Source: Streptomyces sp. NRRL F-5727
Lineage (GTDB): Bacteria; Actinomycetota; Actinomycetes; Streptomycetales; Streptomycetaceae
Length of the DNA: 45,521 bases
Direction: 5' to 3'
Assembly (NCBI RefSeq): GCF_000719555.1
Contig: NZ_JOGX01000051.1
Coordinates: 1 to 45,521, forward strand
Part shown: in pieces, positions 1 to 11,094 of the stretch
How the letters are laid out: every line of letters begins with the position of its first letter
Numbering within the stretch: the stretch's first letter is position 1
Program-made: the position numbers and the translations under genes
Notes under the pieces: model-generated
What the model was told of the DNA's origin: nothing
What the model saw: only the letters and a program-made list of their open reading frames with translations
The model's database searches: none

Positions 1-185
1 CCCCCCCCCCCCCCGGACTCCGCCTCCGCTTCCGGTACGCCACCTCCTCCCGCACCGTCGGACGCGGGGTGTACGTGACCGGCCTGCGGGTCCTCGACCG
101 CTCGGGCGGCCCGCTCTTCGACGAGTCCCGGCCGGCGGACGGATCCCGCGTGGAGGCGGACGGCTGGCACCGCTCGGCGGACTGA
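1..185 (+). CDS. C-terminal end of an unidentified protein (partial)
   Basis: The frame is open from the left edge to a TGA at 183-185. It gives about 60 residues ending RSAD. Third codon positions are almost all G or C, which supports real coding. The start lies outside the window. The first visible codons are a proline run encoded by 14 consecutive C bases. I do not recognise the family. The tail has alternating hydrophobic stretches such as GVYVTGLRVLD, which would fit a beta-rich domain, but this is weak. The next gene is on the opposite strand and ends about 40 bases away, so the two are convergent. Confidence 0.6.
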   Translation, partial: PPPPGLRLRFRYATSSRTVGRGVYVTGLRVLDRSGGPLFDESRPADGSRVEADGWHRSAD

Positions 186-225
186 GGGGACCCGGGCGGC
201 CCCACCGAGGGGATGCGGACAGCCC

Positions 226-906
226 CTACTGCGGCGGGCCGGCGACCCCGACGCACGCCTCGTTCCCCTCGGGGTCGGCGAGGACCACGTTCGACGGCGC
301 GTCGGCGTCGTTCACGATCCGGCCGCCGGCGGCGACGGCCGCCGCGATCCGGGCCTCGGCCTCGTCGTACGGAACCCAGACGTCGACGTGGATCCGGTTG
401 CGCCCGCCCCGGGGCTCGTCCATGCGCTGGAAGTAGAAGGGCGCGCCACGGCGGCGCGGGTCGATCAGGTCCTCGTCGCTGCCCGCCCGGTTCTCGTAGC
501 CGAGCAGCGCCCGCCAGAACGGCAGCACGTCCGCCACCACGAACGCGTCCAGCGTCACCTGGACGGTCCCGGCGGCGGACGGGTCGGCGGTCAGACCACG
601 GGCGCGGGCCAGCGCCGAGATCCGGCGGGCGAGTTCCAGATGCCGCTCGGTCAGTCCGTAGTACGTGTCGGTGACGGTGATCAGCCGGACGAGGACCCCG
701 TCGGGCCGCAGATCGACGTCGGGCGCTTCCCCTTCGCCGTCCACGAGTTCCGCCAGTTCCGCGACGAAGGCGGCCCCGGCCGCGAACGTCCCCGTACGGA
801 AGGCGGCGCAGGCGCCCTCCCCGACGACCCGCCAGTCCTCCAGGCCGGGCGTCTCGTGGAACCGCCGCGGCCTGATCCGATCCGTCTTCTCGTCCGTCTC
901 ACCCAT
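226..906 (-). CDS. Pterin dehydratase-like domain fused to a VOC (glyoxalase-like) domain
   Basis: A 226-aa two-domain protein. Residues ~15-110 resemble pterin-4a-carbinolamine dehydratase, in the stretch PDVDLRPDGVLVRL followed by GLTERHLELARRIS. Residues ~115-222 resemble a glyoxalase/VOC domain: FWRALLGYE, then RIHVDVWVPYDEAEARIAAA, and near the end VLADPEGNEACV. In active dehydratases the equivalent position carries HHPD with catalytic histidines. Here it reads EAPD, so dehydratase activity is probably lost. VOC proteins include dioxygenases, isomerases and antibiotic-binding proteins, and the substrate cannot be read here. The ATG at 906 has a -10-like TATGTT six bases upstream and no Shine-Dalgarno sequence, so the mRNA may be leaderless. 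Its operon partner, if any, is unclear. Confidence 0.8.
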   Translation of the reverse strand: MGETDEKTDRIRPRRFHETPGLEDWRVVGEGACAAFRTGTFAAGAAFVAELAELVDGEGEAPDVDLRPDGVLVRLITVTDTYYGLTERHLELARRISALARARGLTADPSAAGTVQVTLDAFVVADVLPFWRALLGYENRAGSDEDLIDPRRRGAPFYFQRMDEPRGGRNRIHVDVWVPYDEAEARIAAAVAAGGRIVNDADAPSNVVLADPEGNEACVGVAGPPQ

Positions 907-945
907 GCGGCCAACATAGCCGACGCGTAGGACGATTGACGGAGG

Positions 946-1863
946 TCAGGGGGCTCCCGGGCCGGAGGCGGCGGCCGTGCGGAGGGCGGTCAGGACGGGG
1001 GCGATGAGGGGGTGGTCCTCGCCGCCGCGGCGGACGGCCGCGAAGACGCGGCGGGTGGGCGCGACGCCGTCGACGGGGCGGACGGCGACATCCGTCAGGT
1101 CCATGCCGCGCAGCGCCGAGCGGGGCACGAGGGCCGCGCCGGCGCCGGCGGCGGCGAGCGCGACGACGGCCCTGAAGTCGTCCGAGACGTGCTCGAAGCG
1201 GGGCGCGAAGCCGGCGTACTCGCAGGCCAGGACGGTCACGTCGTGGCACGGATTGCCCGCGGACTGGCCGATCCAGGCGTCCCTGCCCAGGTCGGCGAGG
1301 GCGACGCGTTCGCTGCCGCCGAGGGGGTGGCCGGGCGGCAGCACCACATCGAAGGGCTCCGCGTAGAGCGGCACCCGGGTGAGCCGGTCGTCGTCCTCGC
1401 CCGGCGCTCCCCGGTACTCGACCGCCACGGCCACGTCGACCTGCCGGTCCAGCACCATCAGCAGGCTCTCGTCGCCCTCGGCGTCCCGCACCCTGACGCG
1501 GATGCCCGGTGCCGTGACGGCGAGGTCCGCGATGGCGGGGGCGACGACGAGGCCGATGCCGGTGGCGAACGCGGCGACCGTGACGGTGCCCGCCTCTCCC
1601 GAGCCGTACGCGGCGAGCGCCGCCTCCGCCCGCTCCAGCTGGGCCAGGACGGCGTTGGCGTGGCTCAGCAGGATCTCGCCGGCGGGGGTGAGCCTGGCCC
1701 CCCGCGCGCTGCGGTCGACGAGCCGGTGGCCCGTCTCCTGCTCCAGCGCGGCGAGCTGCTGGGAGACGGCGGAGGGGGTGAGGTAGAGCGCGGCGGCCGC
1801 CGCCGTGACCGTGCGGTGGTCGGCCACCGCGCGGAGGATGTGCAACCGCCGTGCTTCGATCAT
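946..1863 (-). CDS. LysR-family transcriptional regulator
   Basis: A 305-aa protein of normal LysR length. The N-terminal winged helix-turn-helix covers residues ~5-62 (RRLHILRAVADHRTVTAAA, then LTPSAVSQQLAALEQETG). It is followed by the LysR linker helix with RGARLTPAGEILL and a two-lobed effector-binding domain from ~90 onward. The co-inducer is not predictable. It lies upstream of and in line with the dehydratase/VOC gene on the same strand, separated by 39 bases, and may control or be co-transcribed with it. Directly upstream is the unusual 14-bp GGATCC repeat, which therefore occupies its likely promoter region. Confidence 0.9.
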   Translation of the reverse strand: MIEARRLHILRAVADHRTVTAAAAALYLTPSAVSQQLAALEQETGHRLVDRSARGARLTPAGEILLSHANAVLAQLERAEAALAAYGSGEAGTVTVAAFATGIGLVVAPAIADLAVTAPGIRVRVRDAEGDESLLMVLDRQVDVAVAVEYRGAPGEDDDRLTRVPLYAEPFDVVLPPGHPLGGSERVALADLGRDAWIGQSAGNPCHDVTVLACEYAGFAPRFEHVSDDFRAVVALAAAGAGAALVPRSALRGMDLTDVAVRPVDGVAPTRRVFAAVRRGGEDHPLIAPVLTALRTAAASGPGAP

Positions 1864-1914
1864 GCGTCTAGTCTCCCAGGCCGGGGGCGGGGCTCATGCC
1901 GACGGCCGAGGAGT

Positions 1915-2013
1915 TTGGATCCAAGATCCAGCATCCCGGATCCTGGATCCGGGATGCTGGATCCGGGATGCTGGATCCGGGATGCTGGATCCAGGATGTT
2001 GGATCCGGGATCC
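1915..2013. repeat. 14-bp GGATCC-rich tandem repeat with inverted arm
   Basis: Five head-to-tail 14-bp units start at 1944, 1958, 1972, 1986 and 2000. The first three are identical (TGGATCCGGGATGC); the last two differ at two positions each. A unit in inverted orientation precedes them. The 19 bases GATCCAGCATCCCGGATCC at 1925-1943 are the exact reverse complement of 1945-1963, 1959-1977 and 1973-1991, so one left arm can pair with any of three right arms. The array fills the gap between the kbl stop and the LysR start, both leftward. It could act as the kbl terminator, as a regulatory region of the LysR gene, or as a variable-copy minisatellite. Confidence 0.95.
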
Positions 2014-2018
2014 GGGAC

Positions 2019-3218
2019 TCAGCCGCGGAGTTCGGCGCGCGCCGACACGAAGGCGTCGACCGCGCGGTTCACGTCCTCCGTGGAGTGGGCGGCGGAGAGC
2101 TGGACGCGGATGCGGGCCTGGCCCTGCGGGACGACCGGGTACGAGAAGCCGATCACGTAGACGCCGCGCTCCAGGAGCAGCTCGGCCATCTTCCCGGCCT
2201 CCGCCGCGTCGCCGATCATGACGGGCGCGATGGCGTGGTCGCCGGGGAGGATGTCGAAGCCGGCCTCGGTCATGCGGCTGCGGAACAGCGCCGTGTTGGC
2301 GTTCAGCTTGTCGCGCAGGTCGCCCGCGGACTCCAGCAGGTCGAGGACCTTGAGGGAGGCGGCGGCGATGACCGGGGCGAGGGTGTTGGAGAAGAGGTAC
2401 GGGCGGGAGCGCTGGCGCAGCAGGGCGACGATCTCGGCGCGGGCCGCGACGTAGCCGCCGGAGGCACCGCCGAGCGCCTTGCCGAGGGTGCCGGTGATGA
2501 TGTCGACGCGGTCCATGACGCCGTGCAGCTCGGGGGTGCCGCGGCCGCCGGCGCCGACGAAGCCGACGGCGTGCGAGTCGTCGACCATGACCATGGCGTC
2601 GTAGCGCTCGGCCAGGTCGCAGATGTCGGCGAGCGGGGCGACGTAGCCGTCCATGGAGAAGACGCCGTCGGTGACGATCAGCTTGCGCCGGGCGCCGCCC
2701 TCGGTGGCCTCCTTGAGCTGCTGCTCCAGGTCGGCCATGTCGCGGTTGGCGTAGCGGAAGCGGCGGGCCTTGGAGAGGCGGATGCCGTCGATGATGGAGG
2801 CGTGGTTGAGGGCGTCGGAGATGACCGCGTCCTCGGCGCCGAGGAGGGTCTCGAAGACGCCGCCGTTGGCGTCGAAGCAGGAGGAGTAGAGGATCGTGTC
2901 CTCCTGGCCGAGGAAGGCGGAGAGGCGGGCCTCCAGCTCCTTGTGCACCTCCTGCGTGCCGCAGATGAAGCGGACCGAGGCCATGCCGTAGCCCCAGCGG
3001 TCGAGCGCCTCGTGGGCGGCGGCGACGACGTCGGGGTGGTCGGCGAGGCCGAGGTAGTTGTTGGCGCAGAAGTTCAGCACCTCGCCCGGGCGGCCTCCGG
3101 CCGTGACCTCGACGGTCGCGGACTGGGGGGTGCCGATGACGCGCTCGGGCTTGAAGAGGCCGTCCGCCCGGATCTCGTCGAGGGTGGCGCGGATGTCGTC
3201 GCGTACGGAATCGAACAT
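2019..3218 (-). CDS. kbl: Glycine C-acetyltransferase (2-amino-3-ketobutyrate CoA ligase)
   Basis: A 399-aa PLP enzyme of the alpha-oxoamine synthase family. It cleaves 2-amino-3-ketobutyrate with CoA to glycine and acetyl-CoA, the second step of threonine catabolism. Visible marks are [13 protein letters not shown] near residue 50, the substrate loop [32 protein letters not shown], and the PLP-lysine region [17 protein letters not shown] around 240. Length matches the E. coli enzyme (398 aa). The start lies 3 bases after the tdh stop, so the two are translationally coupled and act in sequence, which separates this gene from related 8-amino-7-oxononanoate synthases. The stop runs straight into the GGATCC repeat. 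Confidence 0.96.
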   Translation of the reverse strand: MFDSVRDDIRATLDEIRADGLFKPERVIGTPQSATVEVTAGGRPGEVLNFCANNYLGLADHPDVVAAAHEALDRWGYGMASVRFICGTQEVHKELEARLSAFLGQEDTILYSSCFDANGGVFETLLGAEDAVISDALNHASIIDGIRLSKARRFRYANRDMADLEQQLKEATEGGARRKLIVTDGVFSMDGYVAPLADICDLAERYDAMVMVDDSHAVGFVGAGGRGTPELHGVMDRVDIITGTLGKALGGASGGYVAARAEIVALLRQRSRPYLFSNTLAPVIAAASLKVLDLLESAGDLRDKLNANTALFRSRMTEAGFDILPGDHAIAPVMIGDAAEAGKMAELLLERGVYVIGFSYPVVPQGQARIRVQLSAAHSTEDVNRAVDAFVSARAELRG

Positions 3219-3221
3219 GGG

Positions 3222-4262
3222 TCAGGCTCCCGCAGTCCAGTCGAGGATGATCTTGCCGCTCTTGCCGGAGGCCGCGTCGTCGAAGGCGGCCTCGTAGTCG
3301 GTGTAGTCGTACCGGCCGGTGATGACCGGGGACAGGTCGAGCCCGCCCTCCAGGAGGACCGACATGGCGTACCAGGTCTCGAACATCTCGCGGCCGTAGA
3401 TGCCCTTGACGGTGATCATCGAGGTGACGATCTTCGCCCAGTCGACGGCGAAGTCCTCGCTCGGCAGGCCGAGCATGGCGATCTTCCCGCCGTGGGTCAT
3501 GTTGGCGATCATGTCGCGCATGGCGTGCGGGTTGCCCGACATCTCCAGGCCGACGTCGAAGCCCTCCTTCAGCCCGAGGGTGCGCTGGCCGTCGGCGATG
3601 GTCTTCTCGGCCACGTTGAGGGCGAGCGAGACGCCGGTCTTGCGGGCCAGGTCGAGGCGCTCCTCGCTGACGTCGGTGATGACGACGTTGCGGGCGCCGG
3701 CGTGCTTGGCGACGGCGGCGGCCATGATGCCGATGGGGCCGGCGCCGGTGACGAGGACGTCCTCGCCGACGAGCGGGAAGGAGAGGGCGGTGTGGACGGC
3801 GTTGCCGAACGGGTCGAAGATCGCGGCGACGTCGAGGTCGACGGGGACGCGGTGCACCCACACGTTGGAGGCGGGCAGGGCCACGTACTCGGCGAAGGCG
3901 CCGTCCCGGCCGACGCCGAGGCCGACGGTGGCGCGGCAGAGGTGGCGGCGGCCGGCCAGACAGTTGCGGCACTTGCCGCAGACGAGGTGGCCCTCGCCGC
4001 TGACCAGGTCGCCGACGGCGATGTCGGAGACGTCACGCCCGACGGAGACGACCTCGCCGACGAACTCGTGGCCGATGGTCATCGGGGTGGCGATGGTCTT
4101 CTGCGCCCAGCCGTCCCAGGAGCGGATGTGCAGGTCGGTGCCGCAGATGCCGGTCCGCTTGACCTTGATCAGTACGTCCCCGGGGCCGGTCTCCGGCTCG
4201 GGCACGTCCGTGAGCCAGAGTCCCGGCTCCGCCTTCAGCTTGACCAATGCCTTCAATGCCAC
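3222..4262 (-). CDS. tdh: L-threonine 3-dehydrogenase
   Basis: A 346-aa zinc-dependent medium-chain dehydrogenase that oxidises L-threonine to 2-amino-3-ketobutyrate with NAD. The catalytic zinc region shows GICGTDLHI and [12 protein letters not shown]. The four structural zinc cysteines lie in [15 protein letters not shown]. The Rossmann motif [18 protein letters not shown] and the Tdh-typical [12 protein letters not shown] are clear. The start is a GTG at 4260-4262; a GGGAG lies only two bases upstream, so the initiation signal is unusual. The product feeds kbl, which begins 3 bases downstream. A perfect 18-bp palindrome lies 36 bases upstream of the start. Confidence 0.96.
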   Translation of the reverse strand: MALKALVKLKAEPGLWLTDVPEPETGPGDVLIKVKRTGICGTDLHIRSWDGWAQKTIATPMTIGHEFVGEVVSVGRDVSDIAVGDLVSGEGHLVCGKCRNCLAGRRHLCRATVGLGVGRDGAFAEYVALPASNVWVHRVPVDLDVAAIFDPFGNAVHTALSFPLVGEDVLVTGAGPIGIMAAAVAKHAGARNVVITDVSEERLDLARKTGVSLALNVAEKTIADGQRTLGLKEGFDVGLEMSGNPHAMRDMIANMTHGGKIAMLGLPSEDFAVDWAKIVTSMITVKGIYGREMFETWYAMSVLLEGGLDLSPVITGRYDYTDYEAAFDDAASGKSGKIILDWTAGA

Positions 4263-4298
4263 GGCTCCCGACGTGCGTGTCCTGTGATGTACGGGTCA

Positions 4299-4316
4299 GG
4301 GCACGCGCGCGTGCCC
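4299..4316. terminator. Perfect 18-bp palindrome GGGCACGCGCGCGTGCCC
   Basis: The sequence is fully self-complementary and lies between the stop of the phosphopantetheinyl transferase gene (4419) and the start of tdh (4262), both leftward. It could end transcription of the upstream gene or be an operator for tdh. No U-tract follows, as is usual for GC-rich actinomycete terminators. The same CACGCGCGCGTG core recurs in other gaps of this window. Confidence 0.5.
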
Positions 4317-4418
4317 AAGATCCTCGGAGACGAATCTTCCGTACGGGGGGCTCGCGGTCCATCGAGGTTTTCTTAAGCGCGCTCGCAGTTCAGCTTCACG
4401 CCGGGGCGTCGCCGCTGC

Positions 4419-5201
4419 TCAGGCGGGTGCGCCGGGGCTCGCGGCGGCGACGAAGGAGGCCGGAAGCCAACTCGTACGGACGCGTCCCATGGGGCCCTCG
4501 ACGGCGACGGCCGCCGCGTGTCCGCCGGCGGTGGGCACGCCTTGCACGGCCCAGCCCTCGGGGAGGGCGGCGGGGTCGCGCTCGCCGAGGTAGTCCTTGT
4601 CGAGGGAGCGGGCCACGCCGATGCCGATGCCCTTGAGGTACGCCTCCTTGCGGCACCAGACGCGGGCGAACGCCTCGGGGGCGTGCCCGGCGTCGGCGAT
4701 CTCGGCCCGTTCCGCCGGGTGCAGGGCCGCGGTCACCTCGCGGACCGTGGTGGCCTCGGGGAAGGTCTCGACGTCGACACCGACGCGGCGGGCCGCGATG
4801 CCGATGAGGACCACGTCGCCGCTGTGCGACAGGGAGAAGTGCGGGGCGCCGGGCGGCCCGTCGACGGCCGGCCGGCCGTGGGGGGCGCCGCAGCCGGGGC
4901 ACGGCTCCCTGCGGTACGCGACCTCGGCCGGCGCGACGCCGAGGCGCGGGGCGAGCAGGCGGCGCAGGGCGATGTGGCCGATGCCGTACCGGAGGCGGTC
5001 CGCGACCCGGAGGGGCCTGGTGAGCCGGTCGCGCTCCTCGGCGTCGAGTTCGGAGGGGTCCAGGTCGCCCTCGGCGAGGTGGTCCACCCGGAACTGCCAC
5101 AGGTCGACGTCGACCCCGGCCGGGCCGGGCTCCGTGTCGGGGGTGGGCGTGCGGGGCTCGGGGGCGGCGTCGCCGGGGCGGTCGATGATCACACGGGTCA
5201 T
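4419..5201 (-). CDS. 4'-phosphopantetheinyl transferase, Sfp type
   Basis: A 260-aa member of the two-subdomain Sfp/AcpT superfamily. It would transfer phosphopantetheine from CoA to a serine of carrier proteins. Hallmarks are HFSLSHSGD, the magnesium site VGVDVE, and FARVWCRKEAYLKGIG, which contains the WxxKEA signature. Two cysteines in the insert PCPGCGAPHG are an addition seen in many actinomycete members. No carrier-protein or synthase gene lies in the window, so its target is elsewhere; it may serve several pathways. It follows the TPR kinase gene by 24 bases on the same strand and could share its transcript. Confidence 0.92.
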   Translation of the reverse strand: MTRVIIDRPGDAAPEPRTPTPDTEPGPAGVDVDLWQFRVDHLAEGDLDPSELDAEERDRLTRPLRVADRLRYGIGHIALRRLLAPRLGVAPAEVAYRREPCPGCGAPHGRPAVDGPPGAPHFSLSHSGDVVLIGIAARRVGVDVETFPEATTVREVTAALHPAERAEIADAGHAPEAFARVWCRKEAYLKGIGIGVARSLDKDYLGERDPAALPEGWAVQGVPTAGGHAAAVAVEGPMGRVRTSWLPASFVAAASPGAPA

Positions 5202-5225
5202 TAAATCAGCGCGGCCCGGTCCGAC

Positions 5226-7492
<2,267 letters not shown>

Positions 7493-7511
<19 letters not shown>

Positions 7512-8389
7512 CGTGTGCCGTCGCCCCCGTCGTCTTCGTGCACGCTCTCCGGCCCGTCCAGTATGGCCGCAGCCTCGGACAGTGTGTACGGGTCGGGTCG
7601 GGTGTCCGGCCCGAGGCGGTCCATGGCGCGCAGGATGTGGCGGGGCGGCAGCCGCCAGCGGAGCGTCGCCGGGATGCGGCGCAGCAGGCCGGCGGTGGCG
7701 GTGAGGCGGCGGTCGACGGTGGCGGCGGGCGGCACGGGGCGGCCGTAGAGCTCATGGGCCCAGTCCGGCAGCGTGTCGTACGCCAGTGAGCTGATCCGCC
7801 GCCACACCAGCGCCCGCCCCGCGACCAGCGCCGGCGGTACGGGGGGCCTGCGCAGGAAGTCGAGCACGGCGAACGCGTCCTCGCCCGCCGCGAGTTCGCC
7901 CCGGACCGAGACGAAGTACGCGTCCAGTCCGGTCTCGGTGGCCGGTACGGTCGCCGGGTCGAGCCCGACCAGCCGCGCGGAGGTGCGCTGCTCGTCCACG
8001 TACCGGTCGGCCGTCCTGCCGGTCAGCGGCAGGCCGGAGCGGCGGGCGACGGAGACGTACGAGTCGATCTCGGCGCAGTGCACCCAGCGCAGGAGGTCGG
8101 GGTCGTCCACCCCGAGGAGCCGGTGGATCCGCCGCACCCGCGCGCCGGCCCGCTCGGCGGCCTCCCGCGTCCCGTAGCTGAGCGTGCCGACGAAGCTCGC
8201 CGTCCGCATCAGCCGGCCCCAGGGGTCCTCCCGGAAGCTGCTGTTGATCATGACGCCGCGGACGGCGACGGGGTGCAGGGCCTGGAGGTACAGGGCGCGC
8301 ACCCCGGCGATCCACATCACCGGATCGCCGTGCAGCTGCCAGGTCACGGAGCGGGGCCCGAAGAGCCCGGGATCGGCGTCCTGCCTCAT
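7493..8389 (-). CDS. MpaB-type oxygenase (DUF2236)
   Basis: A 298-aa protein of the DUF2236/MpaB family, whose characterised members (MpaB', Lcp-type latex-clearing enzymes) are haem-dependent oxygenases. Visible family features are VTWQLHGDPVMWIAGVRA, LYLQALHPVAVRGV with a candidate haem-ligand histidine, RLMRTASFVGTLSYGT, and RRIHRLLGVDDPDLLRWVHC. The physiological substrate is unknown. The ATG at 8389 is preceded by TAGCCT six bases upstream and lacks a Shine-Dalgarno sequence, so it may also have its own leaderless transcript. It overlaps the TPR kinase start by 19 bases and lies 45 bases after the VWA gene. Confidence 0.85.
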
Positions 8390-8434
8390 GGGTTCAGGCT
8401 ACGCGCGGCGGGCACGGACGGACCCCCTCCGTCG

Positions 8435-9706
8435 TCATCCGATCTCCACCACGCGCGCCCACGCCGGCGGCCGCCACAGGAAGTCGTCCTCCTCGTCGTC
8501 CTCGTCCGCGCCGGGCGGGCGCGGGAAGAGGCCGACGACGGTGCGGCAGGAGGGGGCGTGCTCGGGCCAGGGGGTCTGGCCGTCGGTGAAGACGACGAGG
8601 GCGTCGGGGCGTGGGGTGAGGCGGAGGGCGCGGGCGAAGCCGGCGCGGAGGTCGGTGCTGCCGCCTCCGACGAGGGGGATCTCGGCGTCGGCGCAGAGGC
8701 GGCGGGCGGTGTGGGCGGTGGCGTCGCAGGCGACGACGGTGACGAGGTCACGCCGGCCGCCGAGGGCGTCGGTGAGGGCGGCGACCTCCAGGAGGGCGCT
8801 GCCGAGTTCGGTGTCGGAGACGGAGCCGGAGGTGTCGATGACGACGGCCACGTGGGGCGGGGTGCGGCGGAGGCTGGGGAGCACGATTCCGGGGAGGGAG
8901 GCGGCGCGGCGGGCGGGGCGGCGGTAGGTGTAGTCGCCGCCGGCGCCGGACGAGGAGACGGCGGAGCGGAGGGCCGCGCCGAGGAGTTCGCGCCAGGGCT
9001 GGGGCGGGTGGCAGACCTGCTCGGCCCAGCGCTGCCAGCCCTCGGGGGCGGTGCCGGGGCGGCCCTTGATGCCCCGGGCGACGCGGAAGACGACGGCTTC
9101 GCGTTCCTGCGGGGTGAGCCCGTCGGCACCGTCGGGGCCGAGTTCCCACGGGCGGTCGCGGCCGTCGGCGCCGCTGCCGCAGTCGAGCCAGGCCATGTCG
9201 GCGGTGCGGGGCGTGATGCGTACCGCGCGGAGGTAGTCCTCCATCAGCAGGCCGGGTGCCAGGTCGAGCATGTCGGGGCGGAGGGCGCCGGCCGGGCGCG
9301 GAAGGCCGTCGGCGGGGTCGTCGTCGTAGATGTCGTCGTTGATCTCGAAGTCGCCGGCGATGTTCATGCGGAGCCGTTCGGCCGCGCCGTCGCCGTCGGG
9401 GCCGAGGTCGCGGGCGAGACGGTCGCCGCGGCCGTGGTGGTCGCGGAGGAGGTGGGCGACCTCGTGGACCCAGACGCCGGCGAGTTCCCGCATCGGGGTG
9501 CGGTCGACGAAGGCCGGGGACACGTACATCCGCCAGTGCCGGTCGACGCCCATGGTGGGGACCGCCCGGGTGGGCACGACCCGGAGGGCGAAGAGGGCGG
9601 TGGCGAGGTAGGGCCGGACCCGGACGGCGTAGAGCCGGGCGGCGTACAGCTTGTCGTGGTCGAGGGCCTGTTCGGCCGGGACCACCGGAGCGGCGGGGGC
9701 GGTCAT
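8435..9706 (-). CDS. Putative metallopeptidase with C-terminal VWA-like domain
   Basis: A 423-aa protein. The N-terminal half carries WVHEVAHLLRDHHGR around residue 70, a HExxH zinc-protease motif. The C-terminal half has AVVIDTSGSVSD, a MIDAS (DxSxS) metal site, and VVFTDGQTPWP, giving the DUF2201 metallopeptidase plus VWA-like arrangement. Partners of MoxR ATPases often have a VWA domain that delivers or senses the client. The chosen ATG at 9704-9706 overlaps the moxR stop in an ATGA. A reading frame continues upstream without a stop, but that stretch is antisense-like read-through of the moxR gene. Whether it cleaves proteins is not shown. Confidence 0.88.
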   Translation of the reverse strand: MTAPAAPVVPAEQALDHDKLYAARLYAVRVRPYLATALFALRVVPTRAVPTMGVDRHWRMYVSPAFVDRTPMRELAGVWVHEVAHLLRDHHGRGDRLARDLGPDGDGAAERLRMNIAGDFEINDDIYDDDPADGLPRPAGALRPDMLDLAPGLLMEDYLRAVRITPRTADMAWLDCGSGADGRDRPWELGPDGADGLTPQEREAVVFRVARGIKGRPGTAPEGWQRWAEQVCHPPQPWRELLGAALRSAVSSSGAGGDYTYRRPARRAASLPGIVLPSLRRTPPHVAVVIDTSGSVSDTELGSALLEVAALTDALGGRRDLVTVVACDATAHTARRLCADAEIPLVGGGSTDLRAGFARALRLTPRPDALVVFTDGQTPWPEHAPSCRTVVGLFPRPPGADEDDEEDDFLWRPPAWARVVEIG

Positions 9707-10923
9707 CGGCGTCCCCGGGCCGCCGCGGCCGGCCGGGCCGCCCGCCGGGAGAGGCCGATGGTGCCGGCGAGGCGTTCGATGTCGGTGGGCACGTCCCAGT
9801 CGTCGCGGCGGAGTGCGGCGAGGGTGGTGGCGGGGACGACGACGAGGTCCGGCGGTCCGGTCTCGGCGGCGCGGGCCAGCAGGGCCCAGGCGGCGTCCCA
9901 GCGGTCGCGGGCGGGGCGCTCGCGGACGGCGGCGACGACGCCTTCGAGGGCGGCCTGGCGGCGGTCGCCGCGTTCGGGGAGCACCGCGGCGGCCGGGTCG
10001 GCGAGGAGCTCCTCGGGGTCGGGGAGGTCCATCCGGTCGAGCCAGGCGAGGAGTTCGAAGCCGGGCCCGTCGCCGACGGTGCCCCGGACCAGGGAGGAGA
10101 GGACGTCCCGGGAGGAGCCGGCGACGGTCGCGAAGGCGACCAGACGCAGGGTCATGTCCCAGCTGCGGGGTGAGGGCCAGGGGCCGCCCCGCCGGGTCTC
10201 GTCCCCGGGCAGCCGGTGGACGAGCGTGGGCCGGGCGCCGAGCAGCCCGCAGACCGCCCGGCGGGCGTGGTCGACGGCCTCGGGGAGCCGGAGCGGGTCG
10301 AGGCGGGGCAGGGTGGCGCGGGGCCAGGTGCCGCCGAGGCCCCGGACGACGACGTCGTGCTCGTGGGTCCAGCGCAGGTGGACGAAGCGGTTGGCGAGCG
10401 GGGCGCTCAGCTCCCACCCGTCGGCGGCGGAGGCCCGGGGGTTGGCGGCCGCCACGATCCGTACCCCGGGCGGGAGGGTGAGGGCGCCGACCCGGCGTTC
10501 CAGGACGAGCCGGAGGAGGGCGGCCTGGACGGCGGGCGGCGCGGTGGACAGCTCGTCGAGGAAGAGCAGGCCGCGGCCCTCCCGGACGAGCCGGACGGCC
10601 CAGTCGGGCGGCGCCATCGCCACCCCGCGGACGGCCGGGTCGTCGCCGAGGACGGGCAGCCCGGAGAAGTCGGTCGGTTCGTGGACGCTGGCGATGACGG
10701 TGGTGAGCGGCAGGTCGAGTTCCTCGGCGAGCCGGGTGAGGGCGGCGGTCTTGCCGATGCCGGGCTCGCCCCAGAGGAGGACGGGCAGGTCGGCGGCGAC
10801 GGCGAGGGTCAGCGCCTCCAGCTGGTCGTCGGCGCGGGGCTCGGTGCGGGTGTCGCCGAGGAGGGCGAGGAGGTCGGCGGCGACCGCCAGGGGGGCGGTG
10901 TGCGGGGTGGTCCGGGAAGTCAT
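9703..10923 (-). CDS. MoxR-family AAA+ ATPase
   Basis: A 406-aa AAA+ protein. Walker A is WGEPGIGKTAALTRLAEEL, Walker B GLLFLDELSTAPP, sensor 1 IVAAANPRASAADGWEL followed by LANRFVHL with an arginine-finger candidate. MoxR ATPases act as chaperones that mature metal-dependent or multi-subunit complexes together with VWA partners, which here is the directly overlapping downstream gene. Two earlier in-frame starts exist (GTG at 10935, ATG at 10932). I chose the ATG at 10921-10923 because an AGGTGA lies about eight bases upstream. Confidence 0.9.
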   Translation of the reverse strand: MTSRTTPHTAPLAVAADLLALLGDTRTEPRADDQLEALTLAVAADLPVLLWGEPGIGKTAALTRLAEELDLPLTTVIASVHEPTDFSGLPVLGDDPAVRGVAMAPPDWAVRLVREGRGLLFLDELSTAPPAVQAALLRLVLERRVGALTLPPGVRIVAAANPRASAADGWELSAPLANRFVHLRWTHEHDVVVRGLGGTWPRATLPRLDPLRLPEAVDHARRAVCGLLGARPTLVHRLPGDETRRGGPWPSPRSWDMTLRLVAFATVAGSSRDVLSSLVRGTVGDGPGFELLAWLDRMDLPDPEELLADPAAAVLPERGDRRQAALEGVVAAVRERPARDRWDAAWALLARAAETGPPDLVVVPATTLAALRRDDWDVPTDIERLAGTIGLSRRAARPAAAARGRR

Positions 10924-11019
10924 GGGTGGCATCACCTGGGTGGGGTGTGGGCGTGCCGGAGCACGGAAGTGAACGGGCGAACGGGGACGGCGGGGTGGCC
11001 GCCGTGGGCGGCGGGGCGC

Positions 11020-11033
11020 GCACGCGCGCGTGC
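11020..11033. repeat. Intergenic palindrome GCACGCGCGCGTGC
   Basis: A perfect 14-bp palindrome with the CACGCGCGCGTG core that recurs across the window. It lies in the gap between the 499-aa gene and moxR, about 100 bases before the moxR start. Together with the hairpin at 11051-11070 it makes this gap strongly structured. Confidence 0.6.
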
Positions 11034-11050
11034 CGGGTCAGCGGGCCCAG

Positions 11051-11070
11051 GGGGCGCCGGTCGGCGCCCC
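11051..11070 (-). terminator. GC hairpin after the 499-aa gene
   Basis: GGGGCGCC at 11051-11058 and GGCGCCCC at 11063-11070 form a perfect 8-bp stem with a four-base loop. On the leftward transcript it starts about 25 bases after the stop of the 499-aa gene. It could terminate or attenuate transcription before moxR, lowering moxR relative to the first gene, or protect the 3' end. Confidence 0.5.
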
Positions 11071-11094
11071 GTGGGCTCGGCGCGCCGCGTGGGC

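Noticed and set aside
1896..4376. Long rightward open frames over kbl-tdh and many other genes
   Set aside because: They are rich in Gly, Ala, Val, Asp and Arg without motifs, as expected for antisense frames of GC-rich genes.
4419..5201. The phosphopantetheinyl transferase as a sign of a biosynthetic gene cluster
   Set aside because: No carrier protein, polyketide synthase, peptide synthetase or tailoring set is present in the window; the gene is a stand-alone helper.
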